Positions 1 to 7,315 of a stretch of DNA of 64,000 nt are shown here, piece after piece. Each line of letters opens with the position of its first letter. Position 1 is the stretch's first letter. This DNA is from an uncultured Spirochaetaceae bacterium. Its GTDB lineage: Bacteria; Spirochaetota; Spirochaetia; Sphaerochaetales; Sphaerochaetaceae. The DNA is taken from assembly GCA_944389275.1 (NCBI GenBank), contig CALXLT010000045.1, positions 1 to 64,000 of the forward strand. The letters are read 5' to 3'. The notes beneath the pieces were generated by a model. That model saw only the letters and a program-made list of their open reading frames with translations. It ran no database searches and had not been told where the DNA came from. A program made the position numbers and the translations under genes.

Positions 1-295
1 AATCTTTCACATAACGGCTTTTATCTTCTGGAAGAGCACGTGAGATATACCTATCCAGACCGGCACTCTCTGCCACGGATTTCGCCGCACCCTCATCATC
101 TCCTGTAATCATCACACATCGGGAAACACCGCTCTCTCGAAGCTTTAGTATTACCTGAGCGGCATCTGTTCTGACAGGATCTGAAAGCGCGAACAAAGCA
201 ATAAGACGGCCATCCTCCGCAAGATAGAGAAGAGATTCACCACGCTTAATCGCTTCTTTCTGAATATCATCCAGACTATCAGGGGCTTCAGACAA
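1..295 (-). pseudogene. 5'-truncated metal P-type ATPase fragment (HAD/P domain), running off the window
   Basis: Reading the minus strand gives an open frame with the end of the ATP-binding region and the P domain of a P1B-type metal ATPase. It holds a DPVRTDAAQVI segment, the hinge motif VMITGDDEGAAKSVA (family consensus GDN/GDS) and ALPEDKSRYVKD. These match the stretch after the phosphorylation site in CadA/ZntA/CopA-type transporters. The frame has no ATG, no ribosome site and no N-terminal part: it begins right at the terminator-like hairpin at 297-321, with a TTG at 293-295 the only nearby start. The reading frame stays open to the window edge, so the 3' part may be intact. I infer a gene decapitated by insertion or recombination next to the HEPN module. 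No matching N-terminal part is visible on the far side of that module. Confidence 0.7.
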
Positions 296-296
296 T

Positions 297-344
297 AAAA
301 AAGCCGACTCAATGGGTCGGCGGCTAGAACGTCTATCGTTCCAC
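297..344 (-). ncRNA. Predicted ~50-nt two-hairpin small RNA downstream of the Abi/HEPN gene
   Basis: On the minus strand a -10 box (TATAAT, 351-356) predicts a transcript starting near 344. The RNA would fold into a first hairpin with arms at 327-331 and 337-341 (GAACG / CGTTC, 5-nt loop). A second, GC-rich hairpin has arms at 303-308 and 316-321 (GCCGAC / GTCGGC). Six T residues follow on the transcribed strand (302 to 297), as in an intrinsic terminator. No open reading frame fits inside. The RNA lies about 107 bp downstream of, and on the same strand as, the Abi_2 gene. It could be only the terminator of that gene, but the separate promoter and the extra hairpin favour a discrete small RNA. 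Confidence is for a structured transcript or terminator; the regulatory role is inference. Confidence 0.55.
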
Positions 345-350
345 CATCTG

Positions 351-384
351 ATTATAATCTATCTATTTACTATCCATTTGTCAA
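351..384 (-). promoter_or_regulatory. Promoter for the predicted small RNA
   Basis: The minus strand has a perfect TATAAT at 351-356 and a perfect TTGACA at 379-384. The spacing between them is 22 bp, longer than the ideal 17, so the TTGACA may not be the working -35 element. The surrounding DNA is AT-rich. The site lies between the Abi gene stop (451) and the hairpin RNA, so it cannot serve the Abi gene. Confidence 0.5.
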
Positions 385-450
385 CGATTTGAATACAAAG
401 CCACCAGAAGGAATCAGCCCATGATACTTCATTAATCAGAATCCTTTTTC

Positions 451-1299
451 CTACAGCCATGTCTGGATGTCTTGCATGATTGTCATGGGCAGAATATGCT
501 TTCTGCAATACGGTTTCCAGTATGATTCATATTCTGCAAGAACACCTATCATCTCATCTTTGAACAAGTCTTTGTTCTCTAGTCGAGAATATATGAAGTA
601 AATAGTTTTCTCAAATTCACTGTTGGAATCTCCAATATATCCAGAAAGCAATGATGTATGAAAGTTGAGAACATTCTTCAGCTTCACGGATACAAGATGA
701 TTACTATGGCAGCATCTGTTCCGTATGATCCTTATGTTGTTAAGATAGCGCTTTAAGCCTTCTACCAAGTCTGGGTTCCCCTTTATGAAGTACTTTTCGG
801 AAAAATCGAAGTGGTACTTCAGGTGCATGCCACTGTAAAATCTGATAAAAGATCCAAATGACATGGCATAGAACGCTTGCTGGTTCTTGTCGCTTGACGA
901 AGAATAGTGCATGCCCTTCATCCTGTTGGCAATTTCTTTCACGACGACATCAAAAAGGCTATCCGTATTGTTTTGCTTCGGTGTTGTGAATCGCTTAGTG
1001 AAGTAACCCGGATTATTCCAGAAACATGGATCAGAAGTTGTTGAGTAAACACTATCCACGAAATCCCTTTTCATCTGGATTTCCAATCGTAGGATGTATT
1101 TCAGCAATACAGAACGGATCTGCTCATCGAAGAAATAGAGCTGGATTGCTTTCTTGGCATCCCCGGCTGTGATGCGGAGAAAGTTTATCATGTAATAATA
1201 GCTGCAGTTTGATCTGATAAAGTTATCTAATATCAACTCATCTTCTTCTGAGATCTGTATATCCTTCTTGGCAATTAAGGTGCTTTGATTCTTATTCAT
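451..1299 (-). CDS. Abi_2 family (AbiD/AbiF-like) HEPN protein, putative abortive-infection effector
   Basis: This 282-residue protein has the Abi_2 (PF07751) layout. A helical N-terminal half carries FDEQIRSVLLKYILRLEI, the usual family segment (FD-x-LR...YI-x-x-IE). The C-terminal half carries the HEPN signature RNRCCH at residues 193-198 (R-x4-H), expected to be the ribonuclease active site. Family members abort phage infection by cleaving RNA and are probably cytoplasmic. No signal peptide or membrane segment is visible. The start is the ATG at 1297-1299, behind a GAGGA element. The gene is AT-rich compared with everything beyond 1.5 kb, which suggests transfer. No partner protein gene flanks it; the neighbour is the hairpin RNA at 297-344. 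RNA-partnered AbiF proteins are known from recent work, as I recall, so the RNA may be the cognate guide or antitoxin. Family call is firm; RNA pairing is inference. Confidence 0.85.
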   Translation of the reverse strand: MNKNQSTLIAKKDIQISEEDELILDNFIRSNCSYYYMINFLRITAGDAKKAIQLYFFDEQIRSVLLKYILRLEIQMKRDFVDSVYSTTSDPCFWNNPGYFTKRFTTPKQNNTDSLFDVVVKEIANRMKGMHYSSSSDKNQQAFYAMSFGSFIRFYSGMHLKYHFDFSEKYFIKGNPDLVEGLKRYLNNIRIIRNRCCHSNHLVSVKLKNVLNFHTSLLSGYIGDSNSEFEKTIYFIYSRLENKDLFKDEMIGVLAEYESYWKPYCRKHILPMTIMQDIQTWL

Positions 1300-1320
1300 A
1301 CTAGGATTGTTCCTCTTTTT

Positions 1321-1348
1321 ATAATATAGACTCTTTATATACCGTCAC
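1321..1348 (-). promoter_or_regulatory. Likely promoter of the Abi/HEPN gene
   Basis: On the minus strand a GTGACG (-35, 1343-1348) is followed after 16 bp by TATTAT (-10, 1321-1326). The predicted start near 1314 leaves a short leader carrying the GAGGA ribosome site before the ATG at 1299. This would give the HEPN gene a promoter separate from that of the small RNA. Confidence 0.4.
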
Positions 1349-1818
1349 CTTACGCCTAAAGTGATATCTTACTTTATTATTTATATTGTAATAATATACT
1401 TTAGAGAATAAGCATAGAAGACTAATCCAAGGACCAGACCTTTTCCTACCGTCGGAAACATCAAGCTCATTAGAGCTATCACAAAGGGAAGCACAGGTCA
1501 CATGGCGATAGAGACAACGTCAGCTTGATGCTTGAGATCCGCTACCTTGATTCCTTAGGAAAGACTGCAAGCTCGCAAGGAAACGTGGATACGACTTGCC
1601 GAAACTGGCCGAGGTCAGCTTCTCTGCAACCTCTTCCCCAAAACCCAGGCACTAACCCAAAGAGAAAGAGTCCAGAGGGTGTGGAGAATGCCGTATCGAA
1701 CAGGGCTGACACCTTATCTACAGGATCAGTGTGCACGAGCTCGTCCTGGACCTTCTTTATGCAGGAACACATAGCGAACTGTTCTGAACAGCACCATTCA
1801 TCTATCCTAGATGGAGCC
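1349..1818. other. Gene-poor junction between the AT-rich islet and the host-like chromosome
   Basis: No convincing gene is seen in this stretch. Composition changes near 1400-1500 from AT-rich to the GC level of the rest of the window. Several short open frames exist on both strands (for example 1525-1845 plus and 1542-1772 minus). They lack ribosome sites, overlap each other, and their translations show no domain I recognise. I see no inverted-repeat ends, target duplication or transposase. It may be decayed coding DNA at the edge of the acquired segment. Confidence 0.5.
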
Positions 1819-2493
1819 TCACAAGCTATGGATAGCTTGATCTGACGAAGTGGACACTAGCCTATAAGCGCCTTTGCCGATCCGGGCCACGACACCCTCC
1901 GCCTCATATTGATTGAGTATCCTCTGAAGCTGCCTCGAGCTGCAGTTCAGATGGAACGCAGCCTGCTCCAGCCCCCTAAGCTCATTGCCGTTGCATCTGT
2001 ATCGCATATATGTCAGCACCCGCTGCCTGAGGCTGGCAGGAGAGGCGTCAAATGCGGTAAGCATCTGCATCTTCCTTGTCAGTGATCGGCATAGCATGAG
2101 GAGAAAAAGGTTATCTTCCAGAAGTTCCGCTTTATTCTCCTCTATTGAGATCGCAAGGCACACAAGGTCGGTGCGGGCCTCGGCATATACCGAGCCGGCC
2201 TCATCAGAGAAGATATCCATATCACCAAGGATATAATCGCCATGTCCGCTTGAAAGGGAATGTACCGAGCCATCATCCCTGATGCAGTAGATATGCAGCT
2301 CTCCCTGGACCACTATCTGGAAAAGATGTTCCTCCTGCAAGGGAGATGCGGCGAACTCCCCTTTCCCGTACCTGGCTATCCAAAGCTTTTCCCTGAATCT
2401 GCCAAGGCATTCCCCATATGAGGTCCGCTTCAGGCATCGCTCGATAAGCTCCCTGTCATGAATTCTTTCCACAGTGCCACCTGAACAGGACAT
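1819..2493 (-). CDS. Crp/Fnr family transcriptional regulator
   Basis: A 224-residue protein with an N-terminal cyclic-nucleotide-type beta-roll (about residues 20-120, including HLFQIVVQGELHIYCI) and a long dimer helix. A C-terminal winged helix follows (about 150-215), with the recognition-helix region LNCSSRQLQRILNQYEAEGV. The cysteine pattern of Fnr-type iron-sulfur sensors is not evident, so the ligand is unknown. The ATG at 2491-2493 is the start. The gene is transcribed divergently from the flavoprotein at 2572, with only 78 bp between them, so that gene is the obvious candidate target. Its 3' end holds a perfect dyad (1822-1829 / 1832-1839). The family call is secure; the regulon is inference. 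Confidence 0.85.
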   Translation of the reverse strand: MSCSGGTVERIHDRELIERCLKRTSYGECLGRFREKLWIARYGKGEFAASPLQEEHLFQIVVQGELHIYCIRDDGSVHSLSSGHGDYILGDMDIFSDEAGSVYAEARTDLVCLAISIEENKAELLEDNLFLLMLCRSLTRKMQMLTAFDASPASLRQRVLTYMRYRCNGNELRGLEQAAFHLNCSSRQLQRILNQYEAEGVVARIGKGAYRLVSTSSDQAIHSL

Positions 2494-2571
2494 ATGTCCG
2501 TGTTTTCCGTCTCATTATAGTTTCTAATACCTCCAGCAACAAGGAACGTGAAGATACAGGAGGATATCATT

Positions 2572-3528
2572 ATGACAAGGAAAATCGTGGCTTTCTCCGC
2601 AGGCAAGACAAACGGCAATACGGAGACATACATCAAGATAGCGCTGGAAGAGGCAAGGAAAATGGGCTGTGAGGTTGAGCTTATACGCCTGAATTCCTGC
2701 GATCTGCGTCCATGCAAGGCATGTCTGAATATGCCATGCATGGCAAAGGGGCCAGCGGGATGCATCCTCAAGGACGACGGGGCATGGCTCGCGGAGAAAT
2801 TCCTGGAATGCGATGGCTTCCTTCTAGGCTCCCCAGTATGGGCGCTAGGACCAGCTGGAGTCGTCTTTGATTTCAAGGACCGCATATTCGGGCCGAAGAC
2901 AGATGTAGCTGCCAAGGAGCTATATGGGGAGTCTGAATGGATGAAAGGACGGACACAGTACCGCCCCGGCGCCCTTATTTCCGTAGGCGGCGCGCTCACC
3001 GAGAACTGGACAGCGCTTGGCTTGCCTACCCTATACACAGTCACGTTCTCGGCCCAGATCAACATCGTCGACCATATGAATGTCACGGCAGTGGCGGATC
3101 CAGGCGAGGCATTGACAAGGAAGGATTACGTGCTCAGGGCAAGATATCTCGGGCAGAACCTCGCATATGCCGTCAATCATCCTGAAATCAACTGGACTAA
3201 GAAGTATCTAGGAGAGACGCCTGAGGAAGAGGCCTGCCCAGGGTGCCACAGCAGCCTGCTTATTGCGAAGCCAGGCAGGGATTATGTCGAGTGCGCCATC
3301 TGCGGAAGGAAGGGATACATTTCCATGCCTGATGGGAAGATCAGATACGAATGGCCTGAGGATAACGGAGACCGGCTGACTGTACAGGGGAAATTCAAGC
3401 ACATGAGGGAGATCGCGTACCATCATGATGAGATATTCGCCCCGATCAAGGATACGGTATCTGAGGAATATGAGCGCTACAGGAAGATGAATGACTTCAT
3501 CGTGAAGCCGCTAAGGAAAGATGCATGA
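2572..3528 (+). CDS. NADPH-dependent FMN reductase-like flavoprotein with C-terminal zinc-ribbon-like domain
   Basis: The 318-residue protein starts with a flavodoxin-like fold (AFSAGKTNGNTETYIKIALE, the FMN-phosphate loop). It continues with DLRPCKACLNMPCMAKGP and a GSPVW flavin-contact segment, as in iron-sulfur flavoproteins and multimeric flavodoxins. The extra C-terminal ~100 residues carry two cysteine pairs, CPGC and CAIC, resembling a zinc ribbon or rubredoxin-like knuckle. It is probably a cytoplasmic oxidoreductase; the substrate is unknown. The start is the ATG at 2572, since AGGAGG lies eight bases upstream; an in-frame ATG at 2548 lacks this. It faces the Crp/Fnr gene head to head, which suggests redox- or metabolite-controlled expression. 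A terminator follows. Confidence 0.8.
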   Translation: MTRKIVAFSAGKTNGNTETYIKIALEEARKMGCEVELIRLNSCDLRPCKACLNMPCMAKGPAGCILKDDGAWLAEKFLECDGFLLGSPVWALGPAGVVFDFKDRIFGPKTDVAAKELYGESEWMKGRTQYRPGALISVGGALTENWTALGLPTLYTVTFSAQINIVDHMNVTAVADPGEALTRKDYVLRARYLGQNLAYAVNHPEINWTKKYLGETPEEEACPGCHSSLLIAKPGRDYVECAICGRKGYISMPDGKIRYEWPEDNGDRLTVQGKFKHMREIAYHHDEIFAPIKDTVSEEYERYRKMNDFIVKPLRKDA

Positions 3529-3542
3529 TCGGCTGAAGCAGC

Positions 3543-3576
3543 AAAGGAACCGGGGAGATATCCCAGGTTCCTTTCT
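3543..3576 (+). terminator. Intrinsic terminator after the flavoprotein gene
   Basis: A perfect 9-bp stem AAAGGAACC / GGTTCCTTT encloses a 14-nt loop and is followed by CTTAAT. It lies 14 bases after the flavoprotein stop and before the oppositely oriented DUF2264 gene, and may act in both directions. Confidence 0.7.
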
Positions 3577-3594
3577 TAATGCCTCATTTTAAAG

Positions 3595-5640
3595 TCAAAG
3601 CTGGAGCGATCCCTCGATTTCGCTGAAATCAATGCTGTAGCTCTGCCCGCTCTTCATATCGATTGTCACAGGGCCATAGCCGCCGCACTCTTCCCTATCG
3701 CTGTAGCTTATATTCCCTATGCTGAAGATCTCATCAGGATCGAACCCCTCATCCCCTTCCTTGGTTATCACCTGGCTTATGAGGATGTATGGGTCATAGC
3801 CGAAGACCTTCTGCCTTGAGGCATGGGCGAAGATAACAAAGCTCTCAGCTGTATCGGGATTGGTGCCGGTGCTTCGCTCCACGGAAAGGCCATCCCAGCC
3901 ATTGCCGAATATGGTCATCGCCATATGCCGCATCTCGCCATCGCTTCCGTGGCCCGTAAGGATAATGGCCTTAGCATTTCCTTTCTCCTCTATCCTGTAC
4001 TCAGCGTCGGGGCACGGGAAGCCATAGGATCCCAGGTATATATCCACAGGCTTATGGAAGAGACGGAGCTTATCCGCTCTGACAAGCCCATTTGGAACAG
4101 GGAAGTCCGCGAGATCAATAGCGCTTGTCCAATGCATCTCGACAGAGCAATCGAAGCCGAAGAAGGCACGCCTATAAAGCACCCCGCCTCGCCTTCCGCT
4201 CCACAATATGGCATTGATCTGCTCGGTGGTGGAGATATCAGGCTCCTTAAGCACATAGGACGCCGCGCTCAGCCCCGATCCAAGGTCACATTCCCACGGA
4301 TAGCGACTGCTGTATGATAGCTTCGCGTAGCACCATCTGCCGTTGCTGTCGCCGCGCTGCCGCAGAACCTTTCCGGTACGGAGCTCCATGGTGCCGTTGT
4401 CATGATGGTCAGCAATATCAAGCCCAGGGCCATCAAGCACTGTCTCAAGCGTCTCGCCTTCCTTCATACTCTCCCATATCCCGTTCTCTTCTTTCGCCGT
4501 CCAGAACGGGTGATCCTCCGGAAGCTCTAGGCACAAGAAGGCCTTTCCGAGCCACAGAGGGCTCTCGGCGCAGCTATAGCCCTGTACCATCGGGGTGAAT
4601 GGGCCATAGAAGCCAAGGACCGGAGCGCCTTCATAAAGGATGTCATCACGCCCGAAGAACTGCAGGAGAGCGCCGGACGCGATTCTCCTCGCCAGCCCCG
4701 GATTGACTATGTGATCACGGAGATTGAAGTTCGCGGCAAGCGGAGCCGTGGCGGCATTGCGGTATATATTGCTCCTGCCCCACATCGTCACATGCCCACG
4801 CTCGTCAAAGAACCTGTCATATGTCCTCATGAGCTCATTCGAGTTCCTCTCGAACTCCCGTGCAAGATATGGCTCGTTCTCATACCCGTACCATCTGCAC
4901 CATATCGGGGCATAGACCTGGAAGGCCCACGCTGAGTAGTAATCGAAGGCATGGCCATCGCGGTACCAGCCATCCCCGACGTAATACGCGAGGATAGCCT
5001 CCGCATGCTCCCTCATGATGTCCTTGTCGATCTCATAGCCCATCATGCTGAGGAACGCGAGGTCAAGCATGTTGAAAAGCCGCCAGTTCTGGGTCGCGGT
5101 CGTCCCCTCGGCATAATCACGGATGAACGCTGCGATCCTGTCCTTCTCCTCCTGCCTGTATGTATCCCAGATCTCCTTCCGGGTAGTCACAAGCCCGATG
5201 ACGATCGCGCAGGTCTCCACTGTCTGCTGATAAGTATGAAGGCCAAGCGATGGAACAGAGCCCTTGTCCATATCGCTATAGCTCAGGACATACTGCTCAT
5301 CTCCTGGGGTGCAGGAGCGGAGGATATGGTCCCTATAGTATTCCCGCATGCCCTTTCCTGCGATCTCAAGGCCTGGATCTATGGCAATAAGCGGGGCCGC
5401 GATGAAGAAGCTGCGGGCAAGGCCCTCATAATACTCCGCCTGGACCTTCCATGCCGGCGTGTTCTTGTTCGGATAGGTGACCTCTGTCTCATAGCGCGGC
5501 ACGAGAACAGGAGAATCCATGGTCTTCACATGCTGGAAGACACCCTCAAGGATGTATTTCCCCGCCTCTATCCAATGCTTTCTTGTCAATCCGGTATATG
5601 GGCTTAATGCAAAATCGAGATCCTTAGGCGCAAAAGGCAT
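3595..5640 (-). CDS. DUF2264 domain-containing protein
   Basis: A 681-residue soluble protein that matches the DUF2264 family across its length, beginning LSPYTGLTRKHWIEAGKYIL. It is rich in aromatic and acidic residues typical of an (alpha/alpha)-barrel carbohydrate enzyme (DGWYRDGHAFDYYSAWAFQV; GHVTMWGRSNIYRN). Family members are suspected polysaccharide-degrading or glycuronyl hydrolase-like enzymes, but no reaction is firmly assigned. No signal peptide is seen, so it would act on imported sugars. The ATG at 5640 is chosen because GGAGGAG sits just upstream; a longer frame to 5703 lacks a ribosome site. It lies 63 bp downstream of the ABC-F gene on the same strand and is probably co-transcribed. 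Confidence 0.8.
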   Translation of the reverse strand: MPFAPKDLDFALSPYTGLTRKHWIEAGKYILEGVFQHVKTMDSPVLVPRYETEVTYPNKNTPAWKVQAEYYEGLARSFFIAAPLIAIDPGLEIAGKGMREYYRDHILRSCTPGDEQYVLSYSDMDKGSVPSLGLHTYQQTVETCAIVIGLVTTRKEIWDTYRQEEKDRIAAFIRDYAEGTTATQNWRLFNMLDLAFLSMMGYEIDKDIMREHAEAILAYYVGDGWYRDGHAFDYYSAWAFQVYAPIWCRWYGYENEPYLAREFERNSNELMRTYDRFFDERGHVTMWGRSNIYRNAATAPLAANFNLRDHIVNPGLARRIASGALLQFFGRDDILYEGAPVLGFYGPFTPMVQGYSCAESPLWLGKAFLCLELPEDHPFWTAKEENGIWESMKEGETLETVLDGPGLDIADHHDNGTMELRTGKVLRQRGDSNGRWCYAKLSYSSRYPWECDLGSGLSAASYVLKEPDISTTEQINAILWSGRRGGVLYRRAFFGFDCSVEMHWTSAIDLADFPVPNGLVRADKLRLFHKPVDIYLGSYGFPCPDAEYRIEEKGNAKAIILTGHGSDGEMRHMAMTIFGNGWDGLSVERSTGTNPDTAESFVIFAHASRQKVFGYDPYILISQVITKEGDEGFDPDEIFSIGNISYSDREECGGYGPVTIDMKSGQSYSIDFSEIEGSLQL

Positions 5641-5703
5641 GCTCTCCTCCTTATTCCTGATGATTCTACCATGATGGGGAGGAAAAGCACAGAATAATGG
5701 CAT

Positions 5704-7215
5704 TCAAACAAGAAGCACGCCTGACTGTCCTTCCCTCTCAACGCGCCATACAGTATCTGTGCAGGCTGAGAGGAAGGCTTCGTCATGGCTGACAAGAAGC
5801 ACGGTCATGTCTCGCCCATCCTCCCGGAGCATCCTCTCAAGTATCCTCATTGAGACTATGTCCAGATGATTTGTCGGCTCGTCCATCAGCAGCACGGAGC
5901 GTCCATCCCTGCGAGAAAGGGCAAGGGCAAGCTTCTTCATTTCCCCAGGACTCGGAGATAGCGAGCTGGAGAAGATCGAGGAAGGTTCGGAACCCATTCG
6001 GAACATATCGGAGATGATGTTCCCTTTCTCCTCATCATCCAGCGAACGGAACAAGGACAGGATGCGCTCATTCTCCTCGCTGGAGAATTCCTGTGGCAGA
6101 TAGAGGATATAGCGGTCCTTTCCAAGCTCAGCCTGATGATCATAGAAGGCCTTGAGGAAAAGCGTCTTGCCGCTGCCGTTCAGCCCTGTTATCGCGATAT
6201 GCGATCCGGCCTTTATCGTGAGCTCCGGTACGGAAAGCGAGTAATCACCGGCCTTGAGCGTGGATGCGGGGAACGAAAGGTCTAGAACGCGCATGCCGCC
6301 CTGAAGGGAGAGGCCCTCCTTACGCATAAGCGGCTTGCCGATCGACTCAAGCTTCTCCCCCAGCTGCCTTGACCGCGTGGCATGATTGCGCATCGCGCCA
6401 TCGAGGGAGGCATCCTTTCCGGATAGCCGCGCTCCATCGATCCGCGCCTTGGCGTCATGATCCTTGCTGTCTATGCCTCTTTTCGTCAGGTTGCGCCGCT
6501 TCGCCTGGCTCCTCTCGCCAAGCTTCCTGGCAATCATATTCTCCGCAGACATGAGGGACTGGATGCTCTCATATGAATCACGGCCCGCCTTCTTCCTCCT
6601 GTCGCTCTCCTCCAGCGCCGCGCCAAGCGGCAGCGGTATATCCTCAGCAGCCACGGTGCCATCCATGCCGCGGCTCAGGATGACCGTCCTGGAGGACAGG
6701 GCGGAGGCAAAGGAACGATCGTGTGAGATCATGATCCCGATGCCATCGAAATCCTTCAGGGCCTTTGCCATGAGATCCCTGCTGTATCGGTCAAGATGAT
6801 TGGTAGGCTCATCAAGGATAAGCAGCTCAGGGGAATGGGAAAGGGCGGCAAGAAGCTGGAGCCTCTTCTTCTCCCCTCCCGATAGTTCATGCTCCCGCTC
6901 GATCATCTCATCGGTAATGGAGAGCGTGGATTTAAGCATCCCCACATGGTTATCGCCAGAGAAAATATCAGCCCAATCCTCAGGCTTGAGGCCATCGAAC
7001 ACCTGTGGGCAGAGTATGGCGTCTCCACTTCTTCTGACGCGACCGTTATCAGGTTCCAGCTCCCCTGCGGCGATCGACATCAGGGTGCTTTTGCCAACAC
7101 CGTTCGCGCCGGCTATGACAGTCCAGCCCTGGCTGAAAGATAATGATAAGTCAGAAAACAGCATGATCCCGGAACCCGGGTATGAGAAGGAAATATCATC
7201 AATAAGCAAGAACAT
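5704..7215 (-). CDS. ABC-F family ATPase (two fused ATP-binding domains)
   Basis: This 503-residue protein has two nucleotide-binding domains and no membrane segments, as in ABC-F translation factors. Domain 1 shows Walker A GANGVGKST, signature LSGGEKKR and Walker B LLILDEPTNHLD. Domain 2 shows GLNGSGKT, a degenerate signature SPSPGEMKK and LLMDEPTNHLD. A basic linker between them (about residues 205-290) would reach into the ribosomal E site. ABC-F proteins act on stalled or antibiotic-bound ribosomes. The length resembles Lsa/Msr-type resistance factors, but substrate specificity cannot be read here. The start ATG at 7213-7215 has GGAGGAT upstream. The MATE exporter gene lies upstream in the same orientation, making a possible drug-tolerance cluster. 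Confidence 0.85.
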   Translation of the reverse strand: MFLLIDDISFSYPGSGIMLFSDLSLSFSQGWTVIAGANGVGKSTLMSIAAGELEPDNGRVRRSGDAILCPQVFDGLKPEDWADIFSGDNHVGMLKSTLSITDEMIEREHELSGGEKKRLQLLAALSHSPELLILDEPTNHLDRYSRDLMAKALKDFDGIGIMISHDRSFASALSSRTVILSRGMDGTVAAEDIPLPLGAALEESDRRKKAGRDSYESIQSLMSAENMIARKLGERSQAKRRNLTKRGIDSKDHDAKARIDGARLSGKDASLDGAMRNHATRSRQLGEKLESIGKPLMRKEGLSLQGGMRVLDLSFPASTLKAGDYSLSVPELTIKAGSHIAITGLNGSGKTLFLKAFYDHQAELGKDRYILYLPQEFSSEENERILSLFRSLDDEEKGNIISDMFRMGSEPSSIFSSSLSPSPGEMKKLALALSRRDGRSVLLMDEPTNHLDIVSMRILERMLREDGRDMTVLLVSHDEAFLSACTDTVWRVEREGQSGVLLV

Positions 7216-7315
7216 CAGATCCTCCAGAATGATAAAGCGCTTAGTTTCTTATCTGGATCGATGACATTCCTACCCTTCCTCCTTACACGATGGTATCACA
7301 CAGAGCCAATATGCT

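Noticed and set aside
297..321. The hairpin near 303-321 as only the Abi gene terminator.
   Set aside because: Not dismissed, but the separate -10 box at 351-356 and the extra upstream hairpin argue for a discrete RNA, so it is reported that way with limited confidence.
1319..1501. Short minus-strand frame upstream of the Abi gene.
   Set aside because: It overlaps the Abi promoter, has no ribosome site and its sequence looks random.
1822..1839. Perfect 8-bp dyad CAAGCTAT-GG-ATAGCTTG at the 3' end of the Crp/Fnr gene.
   Set aside because: It lies in coding sequence and has no T run; could be chance or a weak terminator, so not listed as a separate element.
1525..1845. Open frame of 106 residues on the plus strand (and a 76-residue frame opposite it).
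   Set aside because: No ribosome site, no recognisable domain, and it runs across the end of the Crp/Fnr gene. Treated as non-coding or decayed DNA.
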